64,000 bases of DNA from NCBI GenBank assembly GCA_020853025.1, contig JADYZP010000045.1:99285-163284 (forward strand). Direction: 5' to 3'. Shown one piece after another: positions 43,821 through 52,898 of this stretch. Positions within the stretch are counted from its first letter, which is position 1. Each line of letters starts with the position of its first letter. The stretch comes from Burkholderiales bacterium. Its GTDB lineage: Bacteria > Pseudomonadota > Gammaproteobacteria > Burkholderiales > Casimicrobiaceae. The notes under the pieces were generated by a model. That model was not told the origin of the DNA and made no database searches. It saw only the letters and a list, made by a program, of their open reading frames with translations. Made by a program: the position numbers and the translations under genes.

Positions 43821-45353
43821 ATGGCCGCTGAAGTCAAAGCCCCTCCGCTACGTGCCGACACCGGTGCGCCGCAGGCGCTCGTGCCCGGCGCGATGGCGGC
43901 GTCGAAGCCCTATCTCGCCAACGCGAAGATGCAGCAGGCGCTGGGCTTTCCGGGTGAGCTCGTCGACGGCTGGGAGGAGCGTGCGATCGGGCGAATGGGC
44001 GAGCTGCTGGAACAGTATCGTTCGCTCAAGGTATACATGGACGCCTGCGTCCACTGCGGCGCCTGCGCGGACAAGTGCCACTACTTCATCGGCACGCAGG
44101 ATCCGCTGAACATGCCGGTGGCGCGACAGGACCTGATGCGCAGCGTCTACCGCCGCTACTTCACGCTGCCGGGCAAGCTGTTCCCGAAGCTGGTCGGCGC
44201 GCGCGACCTGACGCGCGAAGTGCTCGACCAGTGGTTCAGCTACTACAACCAATGCTCGGAATGCCGGCGCTGCTCGGTGTTTTGCCCTTATGGCATCGAC
44301 ACCGCCGAGGTGACGATGGCGGCGAGGGAGATCATGGATGTCGTCGGTCTCGGACAGAAGTACACCAACGAGATCATCGGCAAGGTGCACCGTATCGGCA
44401 ACAATCTGGGCTTGCCCGGCCCCGCGCTCGCCGACACGCTGACGGGTCTCGAAGAGGACGTGAAGGAGGAAACCGGTGTCGACGTGCGTTTTCCTCTGGA
44501 CGAGAAGGGTGCGGAAGTCCTGCTGGTGACGCCGTCCGCGGATTTTTTCGCCGAACCCCACGTCGACAGCCTGATCGGCTACGCCAAGGTCTTTCATGCT
44601 GCGGGCATCCGCTGGACGCTGTCGTCGCACGCATCCGAGGCGGCCAACTTCGGGCTTTTCATCGGTAACTACGACCAGTTGCAGACGGTCGCGCTGCGCA
44701 TTCGCGACGCGGCGCTCGAACTCGGAGTCAAGCGCATCGTCGTCGGCGAGTGCGGGCACGCATGGCGCGTCGCCTACAGCTACTGGAACACGCTGACCGG
44801 CATCGGCGCCGGTGGTGACGATCCTTTCGCGCAGATGCTGCAGCGCCAGCTCGATTCGCGCTACCGGCAGCCGATGCATATCTGCGAGCTCACATTCGAT
44901 CTGATCGGCCGCGGCGCGCTTCGCTTCGACGCCGAGGCCAACGACCTCCGCACCGTCACCTTCCACGACTCGTGCAACGTCGCGCGCGCATCACGGATGG
45001 GCGATACGCCCGGCGGTCAGTTCGAGATCCCGCGCGCAATCATCCGCACGGTCGCCAACCGCTACGTCGAGATGCCAAGCGGCACCACACACGAGCAGAC
45101 GTACTGCTGTGGCGGCGGCGGCGGCCTGCTGAGCGACGAGTTGCTCGACCTGCGGGTCAAGGGTGCGCTGCCGCGCATGGAGGCGCTGCAGAGCGTCGTC
45201 GGCTCGCACGGTGTCAATTTCATGGCTACGATCTGCGCGATCTGCAAGGCGCAGTTCTCGAAGGTGCTGCCCTATTACGGATTCAAGATGGGCATGGTCG
45301 GCGGCGTCCACCAGCTGGTGAGCACGGCGATCCGGCTCGGTCCGCGGACTTGA
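43821..45353 (+). CDS. dsrK: DsrK, iron-sulfur HdrD-like subunit of DsrMKJOP
   Basis: DsrK is the cytoplasmic catalytic subunit of DsrMKJOP and resembles HdrD of heterodisulfide reductase. It is thought to act on the DsrC disulfide or trisulfide. The 510-residue protein has two [4Fe-4S] motifs, CVHCGACADKC near residue 76 and CSECRRCSVFCPYG near residue 148, and the CCG domain for a special cluster (YCCGGGGGLLS near residue 432) near its C-terminus. It follows dsrM by 18 bases. Confidence 0.96.
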   Translation: MAAEVKAPPLRADTGAPQALVPGAMAASKPYLANAKMQQALGFPGELVDGWEERAIGRMGELLEQYRSLKVYMDACVHCGACADKCHYFIGTQDPLNMPVARQDLMRSVYRRYFTLPGKLFPKLVGARDLTREVLDQWFSYYNQCSECRRCSVFCPYGIDTAEVTMAAREIMDVVGLGQKYTNEIIGKVHRIGNNLGLPGPALADTLTGLEEDVKEETGVDVRFPLDEKGAEVLLVTPSADFFAEPHVDSLIGYAKVFHAAGIRWTLSSHASEAANFGLFIGNYDQLQTVALRIRDAALELGVKRIVVGECGHAWRVAYSYWNTLTGIGAGGDDPFAQMLQRQLDSRYRQPMHICELTFDLIGRGALRFDAEANDLRTVTFHDSCNVARASRMGDTPGGQFEIPRAIIRTVANRYVEMPSGTTHEQTYCCGGGGGLLSDELLDLRVKGALPRMEALQSVVGSHGVNFMATICAICKAQFSKVLPYYGFKMGMVGGVHQLVSTAIRLGPRT

Positions 45354-45406
45354 GAACGGTCCACGGGCCAGCGCAGTCTTACACGAAAACGAACGGAGAT
45401 CAGTCG

Positions 45407-47362
45407 ATGTCTACCCCACCCGCACCCACCGTCGAAAAGCTCAGCTTCCGCCGTTTCACGGACGGCGACTCGAAGTGGGACAGCTGGCGCGAGCAGATTT
45501 TCCAGGCAAGCTACTCGCACAAGTGCCCGACCTACATCCAGTCCACGCCGCCGTGCCAGGGCAGCTGCCCGTCCGGCGAGGACATCCGCGGCTACCTGAA
45601 CATCGTCCGCGGCATCGAGAAGCCGGCGGCAGGCATGAACTGGCAGGAATACGCGTGGCGGCGGCTGACCGACGCCAATCCCTTTCCGTCGGTGATGGGT
45701 CGCGTGTGCCCGGCGCCTTGCGAGACCGGCTGCAATCGCAACGAGGTCGAGGACCACGTCGGCATCAACTCGGTCGAGCATTTTCTCGGCGAATACGCGA
45801 TCGCCAACAAGCTCGGCTTTTCGGCGGCGAGTGTCGCCACCGGAAAGAAGGTCGCGGTGATCGGCGGCGGCCCGGCGGGGCTGTCCTGCGCGTACCAGCT
45901 CGCGCGCATCGGCCACGAAGTGACGGTCTTCGACGAGCACGAGCACCTGGGCGGGATGATGCGCTACGGCATTCCGGGCTTCCGCACGCCGCGTGAAGTG
46001 CTCGATGCCGAGATCCAGCGCATCGTCGACATGGGCGTGAAGACGCGCCTCAAATGCCGGATCGGCACCGACATCACGCTGGAAGCGATCCGCAGTGAGT
46101 TCGACGCGGTGTTCCTGGGCATGGGCGCACAGTCCGGAAGGCCGTTGCCGGCACCGGGCGGCGACGCGCCGAACGTCGTCACCGCAACCGCGTTCCTCAG
46201 GGCCTTCAACGATGGCCGGCTGCGCCACGTCGGCAGGCACGTCGTGGTCATCGGCGGCGGCGACACGTCGATCGACGTCGCGACCGTCGCGCGTCGCCTG
46301 GGGCACATCGGACACGCGAAACCGACGGACTTCCCCGAACTCGCAATCGGCGGACACCTTGCGCACGACGCCGCGGTGGTGTCGGCGAAGCAGGGCGCCG
46401 AGGTCACGCTGACGTCGGTATTCAACGTCAACCAGATGCAGGCAAACAAGCACGAAATCGAGCAGGCGCAGGCCGAAGGCATCGCGATCCGTGGTGGGCT
46501 CGCTCCGGTCTGCGTGGTCAAGGACGCGGACGGCCGTGGCGTCGCGTTGCGCGTCGCGCAATGCGAGGCGAAGTTCGTCGGCGGCAAGCTCGAGATCAAG
46601 GTCATCGAAGGGACCGAGGAGGACATCCCGGCCGACCTCATCGTCTCGGCCATCGGGCAGGCGGTCGATTTCACCGGCCTCGAGGAGTTCGACAACGGCC
46701 GCGGCGCGGTCAGCGCCGACAAGAACTACCAGGTCGGCGGCAAGCCCGGAATCTTCGCCGGCGGCGACGTGCTGCGCCCGCACCTCTTGACCACCGCGAT
46801 CGGTCACGGCGCGATCGCGGCGGACGGCATCGACCGTTTCCTGCGCGGCGAAGACCAGGGCAAGCGGCCGAAGATCGACGTCCATGCCTTCGACCTGAAG
46901 CGGAAGATGATCGAGCGCGGCTTGAGCTTCTCGGAGGCGCACGAACCGATGCACGGCACCGACCGCAGCAACGTCGCCATTCACAACTACGACGATCGCT
47001 CGGAACGCTACGTGATTCCGCACGACGAGCTGTACCTCGGCCATTTCGGATTCACGCCGCGTCTGCGGCGCAAGGTGATCACGCTGACGCAGGAGACCGC
47101 TCTCGGCAACTTCGGGGAGCGCATCGAGCCGCTGTCCGAGGCCGACGTCGTGGCCGAAGCGAAGCGCTGCATGAGCTGCGGCATGTGCTTCGAATGCGAC
47201 AACTGCGTCGTCTACTGTCCGCAGCTCGCGGTAGTGCGCGTGCCGAAGAAGGAAGCGACGATGGGCCGCTACGTCTACACCGACTACGACAGGTGCATCG
47301 GCTGCCACATCTGCAAGGACGTGTGCCCGACCGGCTATATCCAGATGGGGCTCGGCGAATAG
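45407..47362 (+). CDS. dsrL: DsrL, NAD(P)H:acceptor iron-sulfur flavoprotein
   Basis: DsrL is a glutamate-synthase-small-subunit-like flavoprotein that interacts with DsrAB and couples sulfite formation to NAD(P)+ reduction in sulfur oxidisers. The 651-residue protein has an N-terminal cysteine domain (CPTYIQSTPPCQGSCPSG, CPAPCETGC), an FAD motif VIGGGPAGLSCAYQL near residue 150, an NAD(P) motif VVIGGGDTSIDVATVARRLG near residue 280, and C-terminal clusters CMSCGMCFECDNCVVYCP and CIGCHICKDVCPTGYI. ATG 45407 is preceded by CGGAGA. It lies between dsrK and dsrJ as in other oxidisers. Confidence 0.96.
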   Translation: MSTPPAPTVEKLSFRRFTDGDSKWDSWREQIFQASYSHKCPTYIQSTPPCQGSCPSGEDIRGYLNIVRGIEKPAAGMNWQEYAWRRLTDANPFPSVMGRVCPAPCETGCNRNEVEDHVGINSVEHFLGEYAIANKLGFSAASVATGKKVAVIGGGPAGLSCAYQLARIGHEVTVFDEHEHLGGMMRYGIPGFRTPREVLDAEIQRIVDMGVKTRLKCRIGTDITLEAIRSEFDAVFLGMGAQSGRPLPAPGGDAPNVVTATAFLRAFNDGRLRHVGRHVVVIGGGDTSIDVATVARRLGHIGHAKPTDFPELAIGGHLAHDAAVVSAKQGAEVTLTSVFNVNQMQANKHEIEQAQAEGIAIRGGLAPVCVVKDADGRGVALRVAQCEAKFVGGKLEIKVIEGTEEDIPADLIVSAIGQAVDFTGLEEFDNGRGAVSADKNYQVGGKPGIFAGGDVLRPHLLTTAIGHGAIAADGIDRFLRGEDQGKRPKIDVHAFDLKRKMIERGLSFSEAHEPMHGTDRSNVAIHNYDDRSERYVIPHDELYLGHFGFTPRLRRKVITLTQETALGNFGERIEPLSEADVVAEAKRCMSCGMCFECDNCVVYCPQLAVVRVPKKEATMGRYVYTDYDRCIGCHICKDVCPTGYIQMGLGE

Positions 47363-47364
47363 CG

Positions 47365-47823
47365 ATGCGCGCTGGCGGCGGCTTCGGTGCGGATACTGCG
47401 GCGCGCGTGCTCTGCCGCGTGCTGGGACTGGCGGTGGCCTGCGCGTTCGCCGGCGTCGCGCCGGCGACGGCTGCAGACTCCACGGCGTCGCGCGTGCCGA
47501 AGCCGACGATTGCGATCACCACGCCGGGAAAATGCGTCGAGGATCGCGAGGTCATCCTGCGCGATCACATGGACCTCTTGAAGCACCAACGCGTGCTTAC
47601 CGTGCACGAGGGCATACGCACCAAGGCGCATAGCCTCGAGAACTGCGTCGCCTGCCACGCCAGTCGGGAGACCGGGCGCGTCACCGGCAGCAAGGACGCG
47701 TTCTGCGAAAGCTGTCATCGCTACGCCGCGGTCCGTCTCGACTGCTTCGAATGCCACGCCGACCGACCGGCGACCGGCGTGGCGGCGAATATGCCGTCTC
47801 CCGCCGGGACGGCGCCGCGATGA
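47365..47823 (+). CDS. dsrJ: DsrJ, periplasmic triheme cytochrome c
   Basis: DsrJ is the triheme cytochrome c of DsrMKJOP, anchored on the periplasmic side. The 152-residue protein has an N-terminal hydrophobic export/anchor segment (~15-37) and three CxxCH haem sites: CVACH, CESCH and CFECH. Cys57 in PGKCVEDREV corresponds in position to the unusual cysteine haem ligand described for DsrJ. The stop overlaps the dsrO start as ATGA. Confidence 0.95.
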   Translation: MRAGGGFGADTAARVLCRVLGLAVACAFAGVAPATAADSTASRVPKPTIAITTPGKCVEDREVILRDHMDLLKHQRVLTVHEGIRTKAHSLENCVACHASRETGRVTGSKDAFCESCHRYAAVRLDCFECHADRPATGVAANMPSPAGTAPR

Positions 47824-48563
47824 ACACCGGCAACGGCAACGTCGATCATGGCCGGCGGCAGGTGCTCGCCTGGGGTGCGGCGATGGCAGGTGTCGCTCTG
47901 GCGCCCGGAGTCACGCTGTTCGAGCTGGCGCAGGCGCGTCCGCCATCCGAGCCGGCGTCGGCCAAGGTTCGCTGGGGGATGCTGGTCGACGTCAATCGCT
48001 GCGCAACCGATTGCGACGCCTGCGTCGTCGCCTGCGACCGCGAGAACGGCCTGCCGGAGACGAAGACCGCGACTTCGGCGCAATGGATCCGCAAGGTCGA
48101 GTTGAAGGACCTGCGCGGCGGGCCTTCGAAGACGGCGCCGGTGATGTGCCAGCACTGCGCGCATCCGCCATGCGTCGATGTCTGCCCCACCGGCGCATCA
48201 TTCAAGCGTGCCGACGGCATCGTGCTGGTCGACCGCCACACCTGCATCGGCTGCCGCTATTGCATGATGGCGTGCCCGTACCAGGCGCGCTCATTCGTCC
48301 ATGAGCCGGTCACCGATCAAAAGCCCGAAGTGCCGCGCGGCAAAGGGTGTGTCGAGTCGTGCACGCTATGCGTGCACCGCATCGACCGTGACCAGATTCC
48401 CGCCTGCGTCGAGGCGTGCGCTGCGACCGGCCACAAGGCGATCCTTTTCGGCGATCTCAACGATCCCGGCAGCGAAATCGCGCAAGCGATCGCGACGCTG
48501 CGCACCCGCGCGCTGCGTCCCGACCTGCGCCTCGATCCGGGCGTGGTCTACCACGGACTCTGA
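47820..48563 (+). CDS. dsrO: DsrO, periplasmic ferredoxin-like subunit
   Basis: DsrO is the periplasmic iron-sulfur subunit of DsrMKJOP, linking DsrJ and DsrP. The 247-residue protein begins with a Tat-like signal (GRRQVLAWGAAMAGVALAPG, twin arginines at about 14-15). It has several [4Fe-4S] motifs: CATDCDACVVAC, CQHCAHPPCVDVCPTGA, CIGCRYCMMACPY and CTLCVHR with CVEAC. ATG 47820 overlaps the dsrJ stop, and this start keeps the Tat signal intact. Confidence 0.95.
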   Translation: MNTGNGNVDHGRRQVLAWGAAMAGVALAPGVTLFELAQARPPSEPASAKVRWGMLVDVNRCATDCDACVVACDRENGLPETKTATSAQWIRKVELKDLRGGPSKTAPVMCQHCAHPPCVDVCPTGASFKRADGIVLVDRHTCIGCRYCMMACPYQARSFVHEPVTDQKPEVPRGKGCVESCTLCVHRIDRDQIPACVEACAATGHKAILFGDLNDPGSEIAQAIATLRTRALRPDLRLDPGVVYHGL

Positions 48564-48572
48564 CCGCTGACG

Positions 48573-49772
48573 ATGCGCACCCATTCCACTCCGGCAGACA
48601 ACCGTCGCTACTGGGCGCTGGTCGCGGTGCTCGTGCTGATCGCGACAGTGGGGCTTGGCGCCGCGCACACCATGGAGGAGCAAGGCCACATCGTTACCGG
48701 CATGAACAACCGGATCGTCTGGGGGCTGCCGCATGTGTTCGCGATCTTCCTGATCGTCGCTGCCTCGGGCGTGCTCAACGTGGCGTCGATCGGTTCGGTC
48801 TTCGGCAAGGCACCGTACAAGATGCGCGCGCCGCTGTCGGGGCTGCTTTGCATCGCGCTGCTCGCCGGTGGGCTCAGCGTGCTGATGCTCGACCTCGGCC
48901 GTCCCGAACGCGTCGTCGTCGCCGCGACGCACTACAACTTCACGTCGGTGTTCGCGTGGAACGTATTTTTGTATTCGGGGATGTTCGCGATCGTCGCCGT
49001 CTACCTGTGGACGTTGATGGAGAAGCGGATGCAGGTCCATTCCGGCCGACTGGGCCTGGCGGCGTTCATCTGGCGCCTGCTGCTCACCACCGGCACCGGC
49101 GCGATCTTCGCGTTCCTGGTTGCGCGGCAGGCCTACGGCAGCGCGCTACTGCCACTGCTGTTCATCGTCATGTCCTTTGCGTGGGGTTTCGCGGTCTTCG
49201 TCATCGTCCAGTCGGCGCTGAACGCTCTGTGCGGCCGGACGCTGCCGCCGGAACTTCTGCGGCGGATGCGCAACCTGCTCGGGTTGTTCGTCGCGAGCGT
49301 GCTCTACCTGTGCGTCGTCCTGCATCTGACCAGCGTGTATTTTGCGCACCAGGTGCCGTTCGAGCGCTTCATCCTGGTCGACGGCGGCATCTATCCGGCG
49401 CTCCTCTGGTGGGGCTACGTCGGCGCCGGCAGCGTGCTGCCGCTGTTGCTGGTTTTCCATCCGAGGCTGGGGTCCGCGCGGGCGCTGCTGCTCGCATCTT
49501 TGTTGACGATCGCGGGCGCGTTTGCGCTGCTCTACGTGTTCATCGTCGGCGGGCAGGCATGGCCGCTTGAGATCTTTCCCGGCTACCAGGCCAGCAGCAG
49601 CTTTGCCGACGGGCAGATCGCCAGCTATGTGCCGCGACTTCCCGAATGGTTGCTGGGCATTGGCGGCGTCGCGATCGCAGCGCTGATTGTCGTGGTCGGA
49701 CTGCGGGTGCTGCCGTTCGCACCCGAGGCGGACGTACCTGCATTGCCGGCGGCCGCCACGGGGGGCGATTGA
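48573..49772 (+). CDS. dsrP: DsrP, NrfD-like membrane subunit
   Basis: DsrP is the polytopic NrfD/PsrC-like subunit of DsrMKJOP, a quinone-interacting anchor for the periplasmic module. The 399-residue protein has about ten membrane helices and family-like segments such as TMEEQGHIVTGMNNRIVWGLPHVFA near residue 30 and LDLGRPERVVVAA near residue 108. It starts nine bases after dsrO and its stop overlaps the dsrN start. Confidence 0.94.
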   Translation: MRTHSTPADNRRYWALVAVLVLIATVGLGAAHTMEEQGHIVTGMNNRIVWGLPHVFAIFLIVAASGVLNVASIGSVFGKAPYKMRAPLSGLLCIALLAGGLSVLMLDLGRPERVVVAATHYNFTSVFAWNVFLYSGMFAIVAVYLWTLMEKRMQVHSGRLGLAAFIWRLLLTTGTGAIFAFLVARQAYGSALLPLLFIVMSFAWGFAVFVIVQSALNALCGRTLPPELLRRMRNLLGLFVASVLYLCVVLHLTSVYFAHQVPFERFILVDGGIYPALLWWGYVGAGSVLPLLLVFHPRLGSARALLLASLLTIAGAFALLYVFIVGGQAWPLEIFPGYQASSSFADGQIASYVPRLPEWLLGIGGVAIAALIVVVGLRVLPFAPEADVPALPAAATGGD

Positions 49773-51232
49773 TGGCGGTCGCGCGCAGCCCGAGTCGGTT
49801 CATGGTCTCCGCGGCACACAAGTCGTCGGGCAAGACGACGGTCAGCATCGGCTTATGTCACGCGCTGCGCGAGCGCGGACTTGCCGTGCAGTCGTTCAAG
49901 AAGGGTCCCGACTACATCGATCCGATGTGGCTGACCGCCGCAACCGGACGCCGCTGCCGCAACCTCGATCCCTGGCTGTCGACGGCGGCCGAGTACCGTG
50001 GCACGTTCCGACGGTATGCCGCTGCAGCGGACGTCTGTCTGGTCGAGGGCAACAAGGGAATCTACGACGGCTTGGCACTCGACGGCAGCAACAGCAACGC
50101 GGCGCTCGCGAAGGCGCTGGGACTGCCCGTGGTGCTGGTGATCGATACGCGCGGCATGACCCGCGGCATCGCACCGCTGATCCTGGGCTACCAGGCCTTC
50201 GACCGCGACGTGAAGTTCGCCGGAGTGATCCTCAACAACCTGGGCGGTGAGCGGCACGAGGCCAAGCTGCGCCTGGTGATCGAGCACTACACCGACGTGC
50301 CTGTACTTGGTGCAGTGCATTGCGATCCGCGACTGGCGATTCCTGAGCGCCACCTGGGCCTGACCCCGAGCAACGAGGCCGAGCGTGTCGCGCAGCGCGT
50401 CGACGAGATCGCCGGCATCGTCGCCGCGCACGTCGATCTCGACGCGCTGCTGCGCATCGCCGCTGACGTGCCGCCGCTGGCCGTTCCCGGCGACGCGCTC
50501 GCCGATCCACATCCTCCTGCGACGGCGGCCGATCTGCGCATCGGTGTCGCGCAGGACCGCGCCTTCGGCTTCTACTACGCCGATGACCTCGACGCGCTGC
50601 GCGCGGCCGGCGCGACGCTGGTCGGCATCGATACGCTGTCCGACGCGCAGTTGCCCAACATCGATGGGCTCATCATCGGCGGCGGTTTTCCGGAAATGCA
50701 CGCCGCCCAACTCGAGGCCAACACGGCGTTGCGCACGCGCATCCGCAGCGCGATCGACTCCGGCCTGCCGGTCTACGCCGAATGCGGCGGGCTCATGTAC
50801 CTGGCGCGCACGCTGACGCACAAGGGACAGACGTACCGGATGGTGGGTGCGGTGCCCGGTGATGTCGTGATGCACGAACGCCCGGTCGGTCGCGGCTATG
50901 TGAGCCTCGAGGAAACCGCCGGCTTCCCGTGGCCCGGACGGACTGACGCTGCCGTGCGCGCACACGAGTTCCACTACTCGAGCGTCGAGAACCTGCCTGC
51001 CGATGTCCGCTATGCGTACTCGGTCAAGCGCGGACACGGCGTCGACGGGCGTCGCGACGGCATCGTGGTCAACAACGTGCTCGCCTGCTACGCGCACCTG
51101 CGCAGCGCCGGCGGCAATGCCTGGGCCGCGCGCTTCGTCGAATTCGTCCGCCGTGCCGACTACCGGACGCGACGCCAGGACAACATCGTCTACCTGCCGC
51201 CTGCACGCGGGCGCGAAGCGCTGGTTCTCTGA
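49772..51232 (+). CDS. dsrN: DsrN, sirohaem amidase (cobyrinate a,c-diamide synthase-like)
   Basis: DsrN amidates sirohaem to the sirohaem amide used by dissimilatory sulfite reductases. The 486-residue protein resembles CobB/CbiA: an N-terminal P-loop domain (AAHKSSGKTTVSIG near residue 15) and a C-terminal class I glutamine amidotransferase-like domain with the nucleophile in VYAECGGLMYL and VRAHEFHYS near residue 395. The ATG overlaps the dsrP stop. Its presence with dsrR and cobA indicates local supply of the DsrAB cofactor. Confidence 0.92.
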   Translation: MAVARSPSRFMVSAAHKSSGKTTVSIGLCHALRERGLAVQSFKKGPDYIDPMWLTAATGRRCRNLDPWLSTAAEYRGTFRRYAAAADVCLVEGNKGIYDGLALDGSNSNAALAKALGLPVVLVIDTRGMTRGIAPLILGYQAFDRDVKFAGVILNNLGGERHEAKLRLVIEHYTDVPVLGAVHCDPRLAIPERHLGLTPSNEAERVAQRVDEIAGIVAAHVDLDALLRIAADVPPLAVPGDALADPHPPATAADLRIGVAQDRAFGFYYADDLDALRAAGATLVGIDTLSDAQLPNIDGLIIGGGFPEMHAAQLEANTALRTRIRSAIDSGLPVYAECGGLMYLARTLTHKGQTYRMVGAVPGDVVMHERPVGRGYVSLEETAGFPWPGRTDAAVRAHEFHYSSVENLPADVRYAYSVKRGHGVDGRRDGIVVNNVLACYAHLRSAGGNAWAARFVEFVRRADYRTRRQDNIVYLPPARGREALVL

Positions 51233-51260
51233 GAATCGGCCCCAACCTGAAAGGTCCGTG

Positions 51261-51620
51261 ATGAGCACTACGCGCGAGCCCGCGCACTACGTCGAGATCG
51301 GTGGCCGCCGTGTCGAAGTCGACAGCGAAGGTTACCTGGTCGACCGCAGCCAGTGGTCGGAGGAGTTCGCACGCGAACTGGCGCGGGGCGAAGGACTCGA
51401 ATTGACACCCGCGCACTGGGAGGTCATCCACTATCTCCGCGGCTACTACGCCGAGCATGGCGTCCAGGCGCAGGTGCGCGTGATGATCCGTCATTTCACG
51501 CGAAAGTGGGGGCCGGAGCGCGGCTCGAACTATCACCTGCACGAGATGTTTCCGCGCGGCGGCCCGCAGAAGCAGGGCAACCGAATGGCCGGCTTGCTGC
51601 GCACCAAGGGGGAACACTGA
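51261..51620 (+). CDS. DsrC/TusE-family paralogue lacking both C-terminal cysteines
   Basis: The 119-residue protein is clearly DsrC-like (EGYLVDRSQWSEEFARELAR, LTPAHWEVIHYLRGYYAEHG, and a C-terminal GPQKQGNRMAGLLRTKGEH arm). Aligned with DsrC encoded at 42683-43018, the two sulfur-carrying cysteines are replaced by Asn107 and Glu118, so it cannot carry sulfur in the usual way. Cysteine-less DsrC relatives are known and have been suggested to be regulatory. It lies between dsrN and dsrR. ATG 51261 follows AAAGG. Confidence 0.88.
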   Translation: MSTTREPAHYVEIGGRRVEVDSEGYLVDRSQWSEEFARELARGEGLELTPAHWEVIHYLRGYYAEHGVQAQVRVMIRHFTRKWGPERGSNYHLHEMFPRGGPQKQGNRMAGLLRTKGEH

Positions 51621-51665
51621 TGCGCACGTTTTGCTTTGGGACCTGAAACAGCACGAACTGACGCG

Positions 51666-52034
51666 ATGATCACCGTCACGCCCAGCGCAGCGCAGCAGAT
51701 CCGGATCGCGGCCACGCAGGCGGATGCCGACGAGCTGGGTCTGCGCATCGCGGCCCGCCGTGACGCCGACGGTTCGCTGCATTACGCGATGGGCTTCGAC
51801 GAAGCGCGTGGCGACGACCGGGTCGTGACTTGCGAAGGCATCGCGCTCGTCGTGTCGCCCGGAGAAACGGTGCTGCTCGACGGCATGACGCTGGATTACG
51901 TCGAGTTCGAACCGGGTGATTTTCGCTTCATTTTCATCAACCCCAACGATGTCGCTCCGGCATCGCCGGCCGCATCCCAATCGCCGGCGGCATCCGCGCC
52001 GGAGTCCACCGGCGGCGACCACGGCGCCGCCTGA
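51666..52034 (+). CDS. dsrR: DsrR, A-type-like scaffold protein without cluster ligands
   Basis: DsrR is an IscA/HesB-fold protein encoded at the end of dsr operons. In characterised cases it lacks the cluster-binding cysteines and influences dsr gene product levels. The 122-residue protein has the family framework MITVTPSAAQQIRIAATQ, LGLRIAARRDADGSLHYAMGFDE and DYVEFEPGDFRFIFINPN. The three IscA cysteine positions are not cysteines; the one Cys (VVTCEG) is elsewhere. The last 20 residues are Ala/Ser/Pro-rich. Confidence 0.87.
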   Translation: MITVTPSAAQQIRIAATQADADELGLRIAARRDADGSLHYAMGFDEARGDDRVVTCEGIALVVSPGETVLLDGMTLDYVEFEPGDFRFIFINPNDVAPASPAASQSPAASAPESTGGDHGAA

Positions 52035-52070
52035 AGCGGCGCACCCGGCCAACCAAGCGAGTCCACCACC

Positions 52071-52895
52071 ATGTCTGCACACTGCGATCCGACTGCCGTT
52101 CGCGGCTGCGTCTACCTGGTCGGCGCGGGCCCCGGCGATCCCGAATTGCTGACGCTGCGCGCGTACCGGCTGATGCGCAGCGCCGACGTCGCGCTCTACG
52201 ACCACCTGGTATCGAAGGGCGTGCTCGACCTGCTGCCGCCTTCAACGCGCCGCATCTACGTCGGCAAGGAGCGCGAAAGACACACGATGCGACAGGAGGC
52301 GATCAACGACCTTCTGGTGGGCCTCGCCCGCAAGGGCAACCGCGTGCTGCGGCTGAAGGGCGGAGATCCTTTCATTTTCGGCCGTGGCGGCGAGGAAATC
52401 GACACGCTTGCTGCACAGGGCATCGCCTTCGAGGTTGTGCCCGGCATCACCGCAGCGCTCGGGGTCGCGTCCTACGCGGGGATCCCGCTGACGCATCGCG
52501 ATTGCGCGCAGGCCTGCCTGTTCGTCACCGGGCATCTGAAGGATGGGAGCATGGACCTCGACTGGCCGGCATTGGTGCGGCCGCGGCAGACGGTCGTCGT
52601 CTATATGGGATTGCTGGGGCTACCCAAATTGTGCGCGGGACTTATCGCACACGGCTTGTCGGCGGACACGCCGGCCGCCGTCGTGCAGCAGGGCACGACG
52701 CGCGAGCAGCGTATCGTCACCGGCACGCTGAACACGCTGGCGAGCCTCGTGGCCGACGCGATGCTGACGCCGCCGACGCTGATCATCGTCGGCGAGGTCG
52801 TGCGACTGCGCGAGCGGCTCGACTGGTTCCGCCCCGGCGAAGTGGCACCGCTTGCGTTGCCGATCGAGGTGCCGACCGGTGCGGAGTCGACCTAG
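52071..52895 (+). CDS. cobA: Uroporphyrinogen-III C-methyltransferase
   Basis: This SAM-dependent enzyme methylates uroporphyrinogen III twice to precorrin-2, the first step to sirohaem. The 274-residue protein has the family motifs [20 protein letters not shown] near residue 11, [15 protein letters not shown] near residue 97, [21 protein letters not shown] near residue 124 and [19 protein letters not shown] near residue 230. It lacks the CysG N-terminal dehydrogenase/ferrochelatase half, which must be elsewhere. It ends the dsr operon and serves the sirohaem of DsrAB. Confidence 0.94.
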   Translation: MSAHCDPTAVRGCVYLVGAGPGDPELLTLRAYRLMRSADVALYDHLVSKGVLDLLPPSTRRIYVGKERERHTMRQEAINDLLVGLARKGNRVLRLKGGDPFIFGRGGEEIDTLAAQGIAFEVVPGITAALGVASYAGIPLTHRDCAQACLFVTGHLKDGSMDLDWPALVRPRQTVVVYMGLLGLPKLCAGLIAHGLSADTPAAVVQQGTTREQRIVTGTLNTLASLVADAMLTPPTLIIVGEVVRLRERLDWFRPGEVAPLALPIEVPTGAEST

Positions 52896-52898
52896 AGA

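Noticed and set aside
45275..47308. 677-codon minus-strand frame across dsrL
   Set aside because: It is a shadow of dsrL, whose FAD, NAD and cysteine motifs are intact on the plus strand.
39076..52895. A sulfate-reducing (reductive) Dsr system
   Set aside because: dsrEFH and dsrL are present and dsrD is absent, which is the oxidative pattern.
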